Part shown: one piece after another, positions 1 through 11,345 of the stretch
Layout of the letters: every line of letters begins with the position of its first letter
Numbering within the stretch: the stretch's first letter is position 1
Assembly (NCBI RefSeq): GCF_000710915.1
Contig: NZ_BAUA01000204.1
Span: 1-64,000 of the forward strand
Origin: Nocardia brasiliensis IFM 10847
GTDB lineage: Bacteria > Actinomycetota > Actinomycetes > Mycobacteriales > Mycobacteriaceae
DNA: 64,000 bases
Direction of reading: 5' to 3'
Program-made: the position numbers and the translations under genes
The notes under the pieces: model-generated
The model's input: only the letters and a program-made list of their open reading frames with translations
What the model was told of the DNA's origin: nothing
The model's database searches: none

Positions 1-339
1 CCCGGCCGTGCGGAACGGCTCACCGAGTTCTCGGTGATAGTGCTCGGTGAGGGCCTGGCGCGCGTCGGCCAGCGCCGGATCGGGGAGCGGTTCGTGTTCT
101 TCGTAGAACTTGAGCAAGCGGGGGACGTCGACGACGCGGTCGTACATCGGCCGGCGTTCGGCCTTCCACGGCACGTCGTCGACCAGCCGCTCGAACAGTG
201 CGTCGGCGCCGGACAGCCAGCCGGGCAGCACGTCCACCCAGGCGCCGTGGTCCAAAGTCGTGCGGCGCGCATGCCGCAGCGACCCGAATTCGGTGTCACC
301 GAACCCGTCGAGCAGTGATCCCTGCAACGGTGTCGACAT
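1..339 (-). CDS. AlkB-like 2OG-Fe(II) oxygenase, N-terminal part (runs off the window)
   Basis: The reading frame starts with ATG at 339 and runs leftward past base 1, so only the first 113 codons are present. The N-terminus (MSTPLQGSLLDGF, then LDHGAWVDVLPGWLSGADALFERLVDDVPWK and RRPMYDRVVDVPRLLKFYEE in broken form) resembles actinobacterial AlkB-type Fe(II)/2-oxoglutarate dioxygenases, which repair alkylated DNA by oxidative dealkylation. The HxD...H iron triad lies beyond the visible part, so catalysis cannot be checked. There is no recognised functional partner beside it. Family assignment is by resemblance of the N-terminal region only. Confidence 0.7.
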   Translation of the reverse strand, partial: MSTPLQGSLLDGFGDTEFGSLRHARRTTLDHGAWVDVLPGWLSGADALFERLVDDVPWKAERRPMYDRVVDVPRLLKFYEEHEPLPDPALADARQALTEHYHRELGEPFRTAG

Positions 340-422
340 GCTGCCGACAGTACCGCCGATCGAACATATGTGCTAGCGGTTTCTTGTCGCCGTCATGAAA
401 AGGGACGAGCACGTCGTTGGGA

Positions 423-623
423 TCAGTCCTTCGCAGGGTCCGCTCCGGCCTGTTTGGATACCGAATCGCCCGGTTCGAGCGAATTCCACAACGAGCGATT
501 CACCCGCACCTCGAGGGTGCTGCCGTCGCCGAGCCGCACAACCAGGCGGCGGTAGAGATTGGACCCGTCCAGCAGTCCGCGTGACTTCTCGACAACGGTC
601 CCTTGCCATTCTTGCTGTGCCAT
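423..623 (-). CDS. small conserved hypothetical protein (66 aa, DUF7489-like)
   Basis: A 66-residue protein starting MAQQEWQGTVVEKSRGLLDG and containing a short beta-rich stretch (YRRLVVRLGDGSTLEVRVNR). It has no signal peptide, membrane segment or catalytic motif. Small proteins of this pattern occur in Nocardia and relatives; I believe they match DUF7489 but cannot verify that here. The pattern of alternating hydrophobic residues suggests a small SH3/OB-like beta barrel, which is inference. It stands alone between the AlkB-like gene and an exported protein on the other strand. Confidence 0.55.
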   Translation of the reverse strand: MAQQEWQGTVVEKSRGLLDGSNLYRRLVVRLGDGSTLEVRVNRSLWNSLEPGDSVSKQAGADPAKD

Positions 624-911
624 TTGTCCGGCTCCTCGTTTCGAGTGCGCACCTTTGCCGCGCCATTCGCGGGGCGATCTCAGTGTTGTGCAGGACGCAG
701 GTCCGGGGCATCGCCTCAGCGGTGTATGTCGGGGGATACCAGAGATGTAGGCAGGGACATCCCCGATGCGGACGGGGCCGACCTCGCCGGTGGCGAAGCT
801 GTGGTTGCGCCCATCCGGAAGTGTCGCGGCGTCGAATACGCGATATCACTCCCCGAATTGTGGTGCGGCCGTAAGCGCTGTGCCGAAATGCTCGTCGATG
901 AAGGAGCCGGG

Positions 912-1283
912 ATGTCCCCTGCAGGTCGCCCACTTTCCGTCGTGCCGTTCGCCGTCGCCACGGCGCTGACCGGGATGCTGCTGGCCGCGGCGGCGGTGGC
1001 CGAAGCCGGAACCGTCGAACCGGACAAGGTTTTCAAACCCGCCGCGCGCTTATGCGTTCATCAATTACGCGACGCCGGTTGGCGCACAGACCTATTCGTG
1101 CGTTGTGTGAAGAACGAGATCGATCAGCGGATCGAGGACGGCAAAGAGAACGGCCGGTTCAAGCGGGACGTGGACCGTGCTCGGGCGTGCGTCGACGCGG
1201 TCGGCGGGGGTGTCGCCGAAGTGAGCGAACGAGACGTAACGGACAAGCTGGTGCGGTGCCTGTTCGACGCCGCCGCCGGATAG
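912..1283 (+). CDS. small secreted hypothetical protein (123 aa)
   Basis: The start ATG at 912 is preceded by AAGGAG at 901-906, so it is preferred over longer upstream starts in the same frame. Residues 1 to about 33 form a signal peptide (basic start, hydrophobic run PFAVATALTGMLLAAAAVA, then AEAG), so the protein is probably exported. The mature part has four cysteines (in LCVHQL, RCVKNE, ACVDAV and RCLFD) that could form two disulfides. The charged helical stretch around residues 65-85 (NEIDQRIEDGKENGRFKRDV) has no recognised domain. Function unknown. Confidence 0.55.
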   Translation: MSPAGRPLSVVPFAVATALTGMLLAAAAVAEAGTVEPDKVFKPAARLCVHQLRDAGWRTDLFVRCVKNEIDQRIEDGKENGRFKRDVDRARACVDAVGGGVAEVSERDVTDKLVRCLFDAAAG

Positions 1284-1317
1284 TGTCGCCGGGGTGATGT
1301 TGTTGCGCCCCAGCGGA

Positions 1318-2184
1318 TCAGCGGGCGCTGCTCGTCGCGAAATGTTCGACCAGCAATCGGCTCGTCGGTTCCGGCGCCTCCTCGGGGATCCAGTGTGAGA
1401 CGCCGGACAGGACCTCGAGGCGGAAAGGGCCGTCCGCGTAGCGCGCACACAGTTTGTTCCCGGTGTCGAGGACAGCGGTGTCCCCGTCGCTCCAGATCTG
1501 CAGCACGGGTGCGGTGACATGCCCGCGCAGCATCCGCGGCGAGCCGAAAGGCATGCCGCGATACCAGTTCAGGCCGCCGCGGGCGATTGTCCGGTCCCGC
1601 ACGCGCGCGCTGTCGCGGGCGGCGACCTCGGCGGATTGTCCTGTCCGCCGGAGCAATTGGGGAAACAAGCCCGAACGCAGCAGCAGTTCGGGGAGTAGCG
1701 GCAGCTGGAAAAGGTACATGTACCAGGACGCCAGCCCCTGCTTGCTGGTCACCATCGCGCGGGCGAACGCGCCGGGATGCGGTACGGACAGCGCCGACAG
1801 CGAGAGCAGGCGATCCTGCATCGTGATCCCCGCCGCCCAAGCGGCCACGGCGCCCCAGTCGTGGCCGACCACGTGCGTGGGCCGCCCGATCTGCTCGATC
1901 ATCGCCTCGACGTCGGCGGCCAGTTCGTCCATCCGGTACGCCCGGCGGCCGCGGGGCGCCGCGGTCGGGCTGGCGCCACGCTGATCCGGCGCGAAGGTTC
2001 GGTAACCGGCCTTGTTCAGCAGTTCCGCCACCGGCGTCCAGCTGCGCGAATCCTGCGGCCAGCCGTGCAGCAGCAGCACCGGTTCGCCGGTGAGCGGTCC
2101 GGTGTCACGCACCGGGAACACCAGCCCGGCGCGCTGGAAAGTGGTGATCCGGTTGGACTCGTCGGCAGAGATATCGGTCGCCAT
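1318..2184 (-). CDS. alpha/beta-fold hydrolase, epoxide hydrolase/dehalogenase-like
   Basis: A 288-residue alpha/beta hydrolase. Visible landmarks in order: HGWPQ oxyanion-hole motif near residue 40, DQRGAS, the nucleophile elbow GHDWGA with Asp109 in the nucleophile position, and GVSHWIPEEAPE near the C-terminus carrying the catalytic His. An Asp nucleophile with HGWPQ is typical of the soluble epoxide hydrolase/haloalkane dehalogenase branch rather than esterases. The cap contains GLNWYRG, whose Tyr matches one of the two epoxide-activating tyrosines. The substrate cannot be predicted. It is monocistronic, divergent from the pyrimidine operon and separated from it by about 250 bp. Confidence 0.8.
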   Translation of the reverse strand: MATDISADESNRITTFQRAGLVFPVRDTGPLTGEPVLLLHGWPQDSRSWTPVAELLNKAGYRTFAPDQRGASPTAAPRGRRAYRMDELAADVEAMIEQIGRPTHVVGHDWGAVAAWAAGITMQDRLLSLSALSVPHPGAFARAMVTSKQGLASWYMYLFQLPLLPELLLRSGLFPQLLRRTGQSAEVAARDSARVRDRTIARGGLNWYRGMPFGSPRMLRGHVTAPVLQIWSDGDTAVLDTGNKLCARYADGPFRLEVLSGVSHWIPEEAPEPTSRLLVEHFATSSAR

Positions 2185-2400
2185 TGACCCTCCCGTGGTT
2201 CGCGGCTTCCTATGTAGCGTGTCACACCACTCCGTTTAACGCTACTGTCGGTTACGCATATATCTCCCGAGGAAACGGGCATATCGGATCGACCGCGTGG
2301 CACCGCTCACAACCGGTCCGTGGCACCGCTCACACCGCCTATACCAGGTGAAAGCCGCGTCGCGGCCGCTGTTACGCTGCTTGCCGTAAGACATCCTTTA

Positions 2401-2432
2401 ACGGACCGTCCCGTGAGGCGGGGAAGGAGGTC
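2401..2432 (+). promoter_or_regulatory. PyrR-binding RNA hairpin overlapping the pyrR ribosome-binding site
   Basis: The pyrR leader contains TCCCGTGAGGC (2409-2419), matching the core of the RNA loop recognised by PyrR in other bacteria (UCCNGNGAGG). The flanks can pair: CCC 2410-2412 with GGG 2420-2422, and GACC 2404-2407 with GGTC 2429-2432. The lower stem overlaps the Shine-Dalgarno sequence AAGGAGG (2424-2430) of pyrR. UMP/PyrR-stabilised folding would block translation initiation, the mechanism described for mycobacterial pyr leaders. No terminator hairpin follows, so attenuation is unlikely. TACGCT at 2373-2378 is a weak -10 candidate. Confidence 0.7.
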
Positions 2433-2435
2433 GGC

Positions 2436-3071
2436 ATGGCTGTGCCCGAAGATCGGGCCGCCGAGTCCGGCGCTGCCGAGACATCGCAGCGACACACCCC
2501 GGAATGGGTGGGGGCAGGACGGGAGCTGTTGTCGGCTTCCGATGTCAGTCGGACCATCGCGCGGATCGCGCATCAGATCATCGAGAAGACCGCGCTGGAC
2601 GCGGGCGCCACCGACGCCCCGCGCGTGGTGCTGATCGGCATTCCTACCCGCGGCACCTCACTGGCCGCGCGGCTCACGGACAAGATCCAGGAATTCTCCG
2701 GCGTCCGGCCCGCGCTCGGCTCGCTCGACATCACCCTCTACCGCGACGACCTGCGCACCCGGCCGCACCGGCCGCTGGAGCGCACCTCGGTGCCCGAGGG
2801 CGGGATCGAGGACGCGCTGGTCGTGCTCGTCGACGACGTGCTGTTCTCCGGTCGCACCGTGCGCTCCGCCCTCGACGGACTGCGCGACCTCGGCCGTCCC
2901 CGCGCCGTGCAACTCGCGGTGCTCATCGACCGCGGCCACCGCGAACTCCCGATTCGCGCCGACTACGTCGGCAAGAACGTGCCCACCTCCCGCGCCGAGG
3001 ACATCTCGGTCCTGCTCACCGAACACGACGGGCGGGACGGGGTTTATCTGCGGCAGGAGACTGAGTCGTGA
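2436..3071 (+). CDS. pyrR: bifunctional pyr operon regulator / uracil phosphoribosyltransferase PyrR
   Basis: PyrR binds pyr mRNA in response to UMP and often has uracil phosphoribosyltransferase activity. The 211-residue protein has the type I PRTase fold: IGIPTRGTSLA near 67-77 and the PRPP-binding loop VVLVDDVLFSGRT near 129-141. A charged tail of about 28 residues precedes the conserved core (family members are usually 180-195 residues). The start ATG has a strong AAGGAGG five bases upstream, inside the regulatory hairpin. It is first gene of the UMP operon, so the hairpin provides negative autoregulation. The stop TGA overlaps the GTG of a 27-codon ORF leading into pyrB. Confidence 0.95.
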   Translation: MAVPEDRAAESGAAETSQRHTPEWVGAGRELLSASDVSRTIARIAHQIIEKTALDAGATDAPRVVLIGIPTRGTSLAARLTDKIQEFSGVRPALGSLDITLYRDDLRTRPHRPLERTSVPEGGIEDALVVLVDDVLFSGRTVRSALDGLRDLGRPRAVQLAVLIDRGHRELPIRADYVGKNVPTSRAEDISVLLTEHDGRDGVYLRQETES

Positions 3072-3151
3072 GCGAGCGCAGCGAGGGAACCATCGACACA
3101 GCGGCCGAATGGCTTACGGCGGAACCGAGCGTCAGCGAGGTGGAGTCGTGA
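3068..3151 (+). CDS. 27-codon linker ORF coupling pyrR to pyrB (possible)
   Basis: Between pyrR and pyrB lies an exact short reading frame encoding a 27-residue peptide beginning MSERSEGTIDTAAEW. Its GTG start overlaps the pyrR stop (GTGA at 3068-3071) and its own TGA stop overlaps the pyrB GTG (GTGA at 3148-3151). A ribosome could thus pass from pyrR to pyrB without dissociating. The first bases, GTGAGCGAGCGCAGCGAG, match a motif I recall as widespread at gene ends in Nocardia and mycobacteria, so this could also be a dispersed repeat that happens to be in frame. The peptide has no recognisable function. Confidence 0.4.
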   Translation: MSERSEGTIDTAAEWLTAEPSVSEVES

Positions 3152-4107
3152 GGCACCTTTTGACGGTCACTGATCTGGATCGGGCCGGCGCGACGGCCCT
3201 GCTCGACGAGGCCGAACGTTTCGAGCAGGCGCTGCTCGGCCGTGAGGTGCACAAGCTGCCGACCCTGCGCGGTCGCACCGTGATGACGGTGTTCTACGAG
3301 AACTCCACGCGCACGCGGGTGTCGTTCGAGGTGGCGGGTAAGTGGATGAGCGCCGACGTGATCAACGTCAGCGCCAGCAGTTCGTCGGTGTCCAAGGGCG
3401 AGTCGCTGCGCGACACCGCGCTCACCTTGCACGCGGCGGGCGCGGACGCGCTGATCGTCCGGCATCCGGCTTCCGGTGCGGCACACCAGATCGCGCGCTG
3501 GATGGATGCCTGGGCCGTGCAGTCCGGCCGCACGTCGGGTCCGGCGATCATCAACGCGGGCGACGGCACGCACCAGCATCCGACGCAGGCGCTGCTGGAC
3601 GCGCTCACGCTGCGCCAGCGGCTCGGCGATATCGAGGGCAAGCGGGTCGTCATCGTCGGCGACATCCTGCACAGCCGGGTTGCGCGCTCGAATGTCTTCC
3701 TGCTCGACACCCTTGGCGCCGAGGTGGTGCTGGTCGCGCCGCGCACGCTGCTGCCGGTGGGCGCGGACAGCTGGCCCGCTCGGGTCGCGCACTCGCTCGA
3801 CGCCGAATTGCCCGGCGCGGACGCGGTGCTCATGCTGCGGGTGCAGGCGGAGCGGATGAACGGCGGGTTCTTCCCGTCAGCCCGCGAGTACTCGATCAAC
3901 TACGGCTTGTCCGAGCGCCGGATGGCGCTGCTGGACGAGCACGCGGTGGTGCTGCATCCGGGCCCGATGTTGCGCGGCATGGAAATCGCGTCGCCGGTGG
4001 CGGATTCGCCGAAGTCCGCGATCCTGCAGCAGGTGACCAACGGAGTGCACATGCGGATGGCCGTCCTGTTCCGGCTGATGGTCGGCACCCAGGAGGCGAT
4101 CGCGTGA
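3148..4107 (+). CDS. pyrB: aspartate carbamoyltransferase catalytic subunit
   Basis: Catalyses carbamoyl phosphate + L-aspartate to N-carbamoyl-aspartate, the committed step of pyrimidine synthesis, in the cytoplasm. The GTG at 3148 is chosen because it begins MRHLLTVTDL, as in mycobacterial PyrB; an in-frame ATG at 3109 would add 13 unrelated residues. It is 319 residues, normal for the family. The carbamoyl phosphate loop STRTR is at residues 53-57, the second binding segment HPTQALLDALT at about 144-154 and HPGPMLRG near 280. No regulatory pyrI gene follows, as usual in actinobacteria. The stop overlaps a possible GTG start of pyrC. Confidence 0.96.
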   Translation: MRHLLTVTDLDRAGATALLDEAERFEQALLGREVHKLPTLRGRTVMTVFYENSTRTRVSFEVAGKWMSADVINVSASSSSVSKGESLRDTALTLHAAGADALIVRHPASGAAHQIARWMDAWAVQSGRTSGPAIINAGDGTHQHPTQALLDALTLRQRLGDIEGKRVVIVGDILHSRVARSNVFLLDTLGAEVVLVAPRTLLPVGADSWPARVAHSLDAELPGADAVLMLRVQAERMNGGFFPSAREYSINYGLSERRMALLDEHAVVLHPGPMLRGMEIASPVADSPKSAILQQVTNGVHMRMAVLFRLMVGTQEAIA

Positions 4108-4127
4108 GGACGAACAGCGAAGGCGTC

Positions 4128-5441
4128 ATGAGTGAATTGCTGATCAGGGGAGCGCGGGTATACGGCGAGGGTGAGCCGGTGGACGTGCTGGTGCGCGACG
4201 GCGTGATCGCCGCGATCGGCACGGACGTGGCCGCAAGTGCGGATGCCGAGATCATCGACGCGGCGGGCCAGATCCTGCTCCCCGGTTTCGTCGACTTGCA
4301 CACGCATCTGCGCGAACCCGGCCGCGAGGATACCGAGACGATCGAATCCGGTTCCGCCGCAGCCGCATTGGGCGGTTACACCGCGGTGTTCGCGATGGCC
4401 AACACCAACCCGGTCGCCGACTCGGTGGTGGTCACCGATCACGTGTGGCGGCGCGGGCAGGAGGTCGGCCTGGTCGACGTGTACCCGGTGGGTGCGGTCA
4501 CGGTCGGGCTCGAAGGGAAGCAGCTCGCCGAAATGGGCACCATGGCAGCGGGTGTCGGCGCGGTGCGGATGTTCTCCGACGACGGGCACTGTGTCTACGA
4601 TCCGCTGCTCATGCGGCGCGCGCTGGAGTACGCGAACACGCTCGGCGTACTGATCGCCCAGCATGCGGAGGAACCGCGGCTCACCGTCGGCGCGATCGCG
4701 CACGAGGGCCCGACCGCGGCCCGGCTCGGTCTGGCCGGCTGGCCGCGGGCGGCCGAGGAGTCGATCGTGGCGCGCGACGCGCTGCTCGCCCGCGATGCCG
4801 GTGCGCGCGTGCACATCTGCCACGCTTCCACCGCGGGCACCGTCGAGCTGGTGAAATGGGCCAAGGCGCAAGGGATCTCGATCACCGCCGAGGTCACCCC
4901 GCACCATTTGCTGCTGGACGACTCACGCCTGGAAACCTACGACGCGGTCAACAAGGTCAACCCGCCGCTGCGCGAGGCGTCCGACGCCGCCGCGCTGCGT
5001 CAGGCCCTGGCCGACGGCGTGATCGACTGCGTCGCCACCGATCACGCCCCGCACGCCGAACAGGACAAGTGCTGCGAGTTCGCTGCCGCCCGCCCCGGCA
5101 TGCTCGGCTTGGAGACCGCGCTGTCGATCATCGTGCAGACCATGGTGCGGCCCGGCCTGCTGGACTGGCGCGGCGTGGCCCGCGTGATGAGTGAGCGGCC
5201 CGCCGCGATCGTCGGTCTCGACGAGCACGGCAGGCCGATCGAGGTCGGCGAGCCCGCGAACCTGACGCTGATCGACCCGGACGCCACCTGGACGGTGCGC
5301 GCGAAGGAACTCGCGTCCATCTCGAACAACACCCCGTTCGAGGACATGACGTTTCCGGCCCGAGTGACAACGACGTTGCTCAGGGGACGAGTAACCGCCC
5401 GCGAGGGCAAAGCGGCACCGCAGGGCACAGGAGGTCCGTAA
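4128..5441 (+). CDS. pyrC: dihydroorotase
   Basis: Zinc enzyme that cyclises N-carbamoyl-aspartate to dihydroorotate. The metal-binding motif DLHTHLREPG is at residues 56-65 and other metal or substrate segments are CHAST, EVTPHHLLL and ATDHAPHA, as in class I dihydroorotases of about 430 residues (437 here). The ATG at 4128 gives the family N-terminus MSELLIRGARVYGEGE. An in-frame GTG at 4104 overlaps the pyrB stop as GTGA and has a better Shine-Dalgarno (AGGAGG at 4091-4096); if used, eight residues would be added. It is followed immediately by a membrane protein gene. Confidence 0.95.
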   Translation: MSELLIRGARVYGEGEPVDVLVRDGVIAAIGTDVAASADAEIIDAAGQILLPGFVDLHTHLREPGREDTETIESGSAAAALGGYTAVFAMANTNPVADSVVVTDHVWRRGQEVGLVDVYPVGAVTVGLEGKQLAEMGTMAAGVGAVRMFSDDGHCVYDPLLMRRALEYANTLGVLIAQHAEEPRLTVGAIAHEGPTAARLGLAGWPRAAEESIVARDALLARDAGARVHICHASTAGTVELVKWAKAQGISITAEVTPHHLLLDDSRLETYDAVNKVNPPLREASDAAALRQALADGVIDCVATDHAPHAEQDKCCEFAAARPGMLGLETALSIIVQTMVRPGLLDWRGVARVMSERPAAIVGLDEHGRPIEVGEPANLTLIDPDATWTVRAKELASISNNTPFEDMTFPARVTTTLLRGRVTAREGKAAPQGTGGP

Positions 5442-5963
5442 GTGGAAAGAACGCTGTGGGTGATCGGCCTGCTCGCGCTGTTCGCTTTGTGCGTCTGGTT
5501 GATGTATCGAGGCTGGCAGAACCGGGCGGCGCGGCAGACGGACCGGATCGGCGAACTGCCCACCGTGCCCGCCGATCTCGGCGCGCAGGTGCTGGAGCCG
5601 ACCACCGGCCTCTACCTCGGCAGCACGATCGCGCCGAGCTGGCAGGACCGGATCACGGTGGGCGACCTGGGTTTCCGCGCCACCGCGGAGCTGACCCGGT
5701 TCGAACGGGGGATTCTGCTCGAGCGCGACGGCGCGACGGTGATCTGGATTCCGCAGGAGTCCATCACCGCGGTGCGCACCGAGCGCGGGCACGCGGGGAA
5801 AGTAATGACACAGGATGGTGTGCTGGTAATTCGCTGGCAGCTGCCCACCGGGACCGAGATCGATACCGGTTTCCGGGGTGACGACAAGTCGGTGTACCCG
5901 GCTTGGACGCGGGGCCTGCCGAGCGAACAGACCAGCACGACGACGGGAGACGACGAGGGATGA
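5442..5963 (+). CDS. single-span membrane protein embedded in the pyrimidine operon
   Basis: This 173-residue protein has an N-terminal membrane segment (LWVIGLLALFALCVWLMY, about residues 5-22) followed by a soluble, beta-rich domain ending in a polar acidic tail. Its GTG start directly follows the pyrC stop, with AGGAGG at 5429-5434, and its own stop overlaps carA as ATGA, so it is translationally coupled on both sides. The same position in Mycobacterium tuberculosis holds the membrane protein Rv1382. That indicates a conserved role, but none is known. The soluble part has no catalytic signature; a PH-like fold is possible. No signal cleavage site is evident. Confidence 0.85.
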   Translation: MERTLWVIGLLALFALCVWLMYRGWQNRAARQTDRIGELPTVPADLGAQVLEPTTGLYLGSTIAPSWQDRITVGDLGFRATAELTRFERGILLERDGATVIWIPQESITAVRTERGHAGKVMTQDGVLVIRWQLPTGTEIDTGFRGDDKSVYPAWTRGLPSEQTSTTTGDDEG

Positions 5964-7098
5964 CACAGCAAGCAGCTGCTCTGGTGCTGGAGGACGGCCG
6001 GGTGTTCCGCGGCGCGGCCTACGGCGCCGTGGGCGAGACGCTCGGCGAGGCGGTGTTCTGCACCGCGATGACCGGCTACCAGGAGACCCTCACCGACCCC
6101 AGCTATCACCGTCAGATCGTGGTCGCCGCGGCGCCGCAGATCGGCAACACCGGCTGGAACGACGAGGACGACGAGTCCGGCAAGATCTGGGTCGCCGGCT
6201 ACGTGGTGCGTGATCCCGCGCGGCGCGCGTCCAACTGGCGCGCCACCACCACGCTGCCCGAGGCGATGCAGCGCCAGGACATCGTCGGCATCGCCGGGGT
6301 CGACACCCGCGCGCTGGTGCGGCACCTGCGCACCCGCGGCTCGATGAAGGCGGGCATCTTCTCCGGTCCCGCGCTCGCGGACACCGACGAGCTGCTGGCC
6401 CGGGTCACCGGTCAGCCGTCGATGCTCGGCGCCGACCTGGCCGAGGAGGTGAGCACCGACGCGATGTACACCATCGAGCCGACCGGCGACCGGCGCTTCA
6501 CCGTGGTCGCGGTCGACCTCGGGATCAAGACCAACACCCCGCGCATGTTCGCCGAGCGCGGCATGCGGGTGCACGTGGTGCCGTCGAACGCGCCGCTCGA
6601 GCAGATCCTCGACCTGAACCCGGACGGGGTGTTCCTGTCCAACGGTCCCGGCGACCCGGCCACCCAGGACGGCGCGGTCGCGCTGACCAAGGGCGTGCTG
6701 GAGCGCGGGCTGCCGCTGTTCGGCATCTGCTTCGGCAACCAGATCCTGGGCCGGGCGCTGGGCCGCGACACCTACAAGATGAAGTTCGGCCACCGCGGCA
6801 TCAACATCCCGGTCGTCGAGCACGAGACCGGGCGCATCTCGATCACCGCGCAGAACCACGGGTTCGCGCTGGAGGGCGAGCAGGGCGAACAGTTCGACAC
6901 CCCGTTCGGCAAGGCCGAGGTGAGCCATGTCTGCGCCAACGACGGCACCGTCGAGGGCGTCCGGCTGGTCGACGGCCGCGCGTTCTCGGTGCAGTACCAC
7001 CCGGAGGCCGCCGCGGGTCCGCACGACGCCGCGTACCTCTTCGACCGGTTCGCCGGTCTCATGGCAGGCGGCCCGGCCGCGCAGCGGAAGGGAATCTG

Positions 7099-7099
<1 letters not shown>
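5960..7099 (+). CDS. carA: carbamoyl-phosphate synthase small (glutaminase) subunit
   Basis: Hydrolyses glutamine and channels ammonia to CarB for carbamoyl phosphate synthesis, feeding both pyrimidines and arginine. The ATG at 5960 overlaps the preceding TGA (ATGA) and gives the normal length of 379 residues. The N-terminal half carries the small-subunit motif GETLGEAVFCTAMTGYQETL, and the C-terminal class I glutamine amidotransferase domain has its nucleophile elbow GICFGNQ (Cys257) and the His-Pro-Glu of YHPEA near residue 348, completing the Cys-His-Glu triad. The stop overlaps the carB start as TGATG. Confidence 0.96.
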
Positions 7100-10425
<3,326 letters not shown>

Positions 10426-10470
10426 TCGCGACGGCGGACGCGCCGCAGGACACGGAAGGAGGCCGGCGCG

Positions 10471-11295
10471 ATGAAGACCTTCGGTGACCGATTGCAGCAC
10501 GCCATGGCGCATTTCGGGCCGGTGTGCGTCGGCATCGACCCGCATCCGGGACTCCTGGCGTCCTGGGGGCTGAGCGTGGACGCGGACGGACTGGAGCAGT
10601 TCGCGGAGATCTGCGTCGAGGCCTTCGACGGCCGGGTCGCGATGGTCAAGCCGCAGGTGGCGTTCTTCGAAACCTACGGCTCGGCCGGAATCGCGGTGCT
10701 GGAGCGCACCATCGAGGTGTTGCGGGCCTCCGGCACGCTGGTGCTCGCCGACGCCAAGCGCGGCGACATCGGCTCGACCATGGACGCGTACGCGCAGGCC
10801 TGGCTGGGTGCGGGCCCGTTGGGTTCGGATGCGGTGACGGTGTCGCCGTACCTCGGATTCGGTTCGCTGGCACCGGCTCTGGACCTGGCCGCGGCGGCGC
10901 ATCGCGGGGTGTTCGTGCTGGCCGCCACCTCGAACCCCGAAGGGGCGCAGGTGCAACGGGTCGACACGGGGGCGGGCCGCACGGTCGCGCAACTGATGGT
11001 CGACGAGGCCGCCGCGCGCAACGCGGGTGCGGGCTTCGGCTCGGTCGGCGTCGTGATCGGCGCGACCCTGACCGACGCCCCGGACCTGTCGGCGCTGAAC
11101 GGACCGATCCTGATGCCGGGTGTCGGCGCCCAGGGCGGCGGGCCGGAAACCATCCGTGAGCTGGTCCCCGAGGCCATGTTCCGGGCGGCGGTGCCCGCGG
11201 TGTCGCGCGAGGTGCTGCGCGACGGACCGGACGTGCCCGCGCTACGGGCGGGGCTGGCCCGATTCCAGGAAGCGTTCGCGTTTCTCCAGAAATAA
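10471..11295 (+). CDS. pyrF: orotidine 5'-phosphate decarboxylase (class II)
   Basis: Last step of UMP synthesis: decarboxylation of OMP. At 274 residues with the motif LADAKRGDIGSTMDAY (Asp-x-Lys-x-x-Asp catalytic array) it belongs to the longer class II enzymes typical of mycobacteria, rather than the 230-residue class I form. ATG 10471 has AAGGAGG at 10456-10462. It ends the operon: a 13-bp perfect hairpin with a T tract follows within 15 bases. The genes for dihydroorotate dehydrogenase and orotate phosphoribosyltransferase (pyrD, pyrE) are not in this operon, as in mycobacteria. Confidence 0.95.
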   Translation: MKTFGDRLQHAMAHFGPVCVGIDPHPGLLASWGLSVDADGLEQFAEICVEAFDGRVAMVKPQVAFFETYGSAGIAVLERTIEVLRASGTLVLADAKRGDIGSTMDAYAQAWLGAGPLGSDAVTVSPYLGFGSLAPALDLAAAAHRGVFVLAATSNPEGAQVQRVDTGAGRTVAQLMVDEAAARNAGAGFGSVGVVIGATLTDAPDLSALNGPILMPGVGAQGGGPETIRELVPEAMFRAAVPAVSREVLRDGPDVPALRAGLARFQEAFAFLQK

Positions 11296-11307
11296 ATGAA
11301 ACGAACT

Positions 11308-11345
11308 CCGAGACCGGCGCACCAGCGCCGGTCTCGGTGCTTTTT
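11308..11345 (+). terminator. Rho-independent terminator of the pyrimidine operon
   Basis: A perfect 13-bp stem (CCGAGACCGGCGC 11308-11320 and its complement 11325-11337) with an ACCA tetraloop is followed by TGCTTTTT (11338-11345). It sits 13 bases after the pyrF stop, an ideal place to end the roughly 9-kb pyr transcript. Confidence 0.9.
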
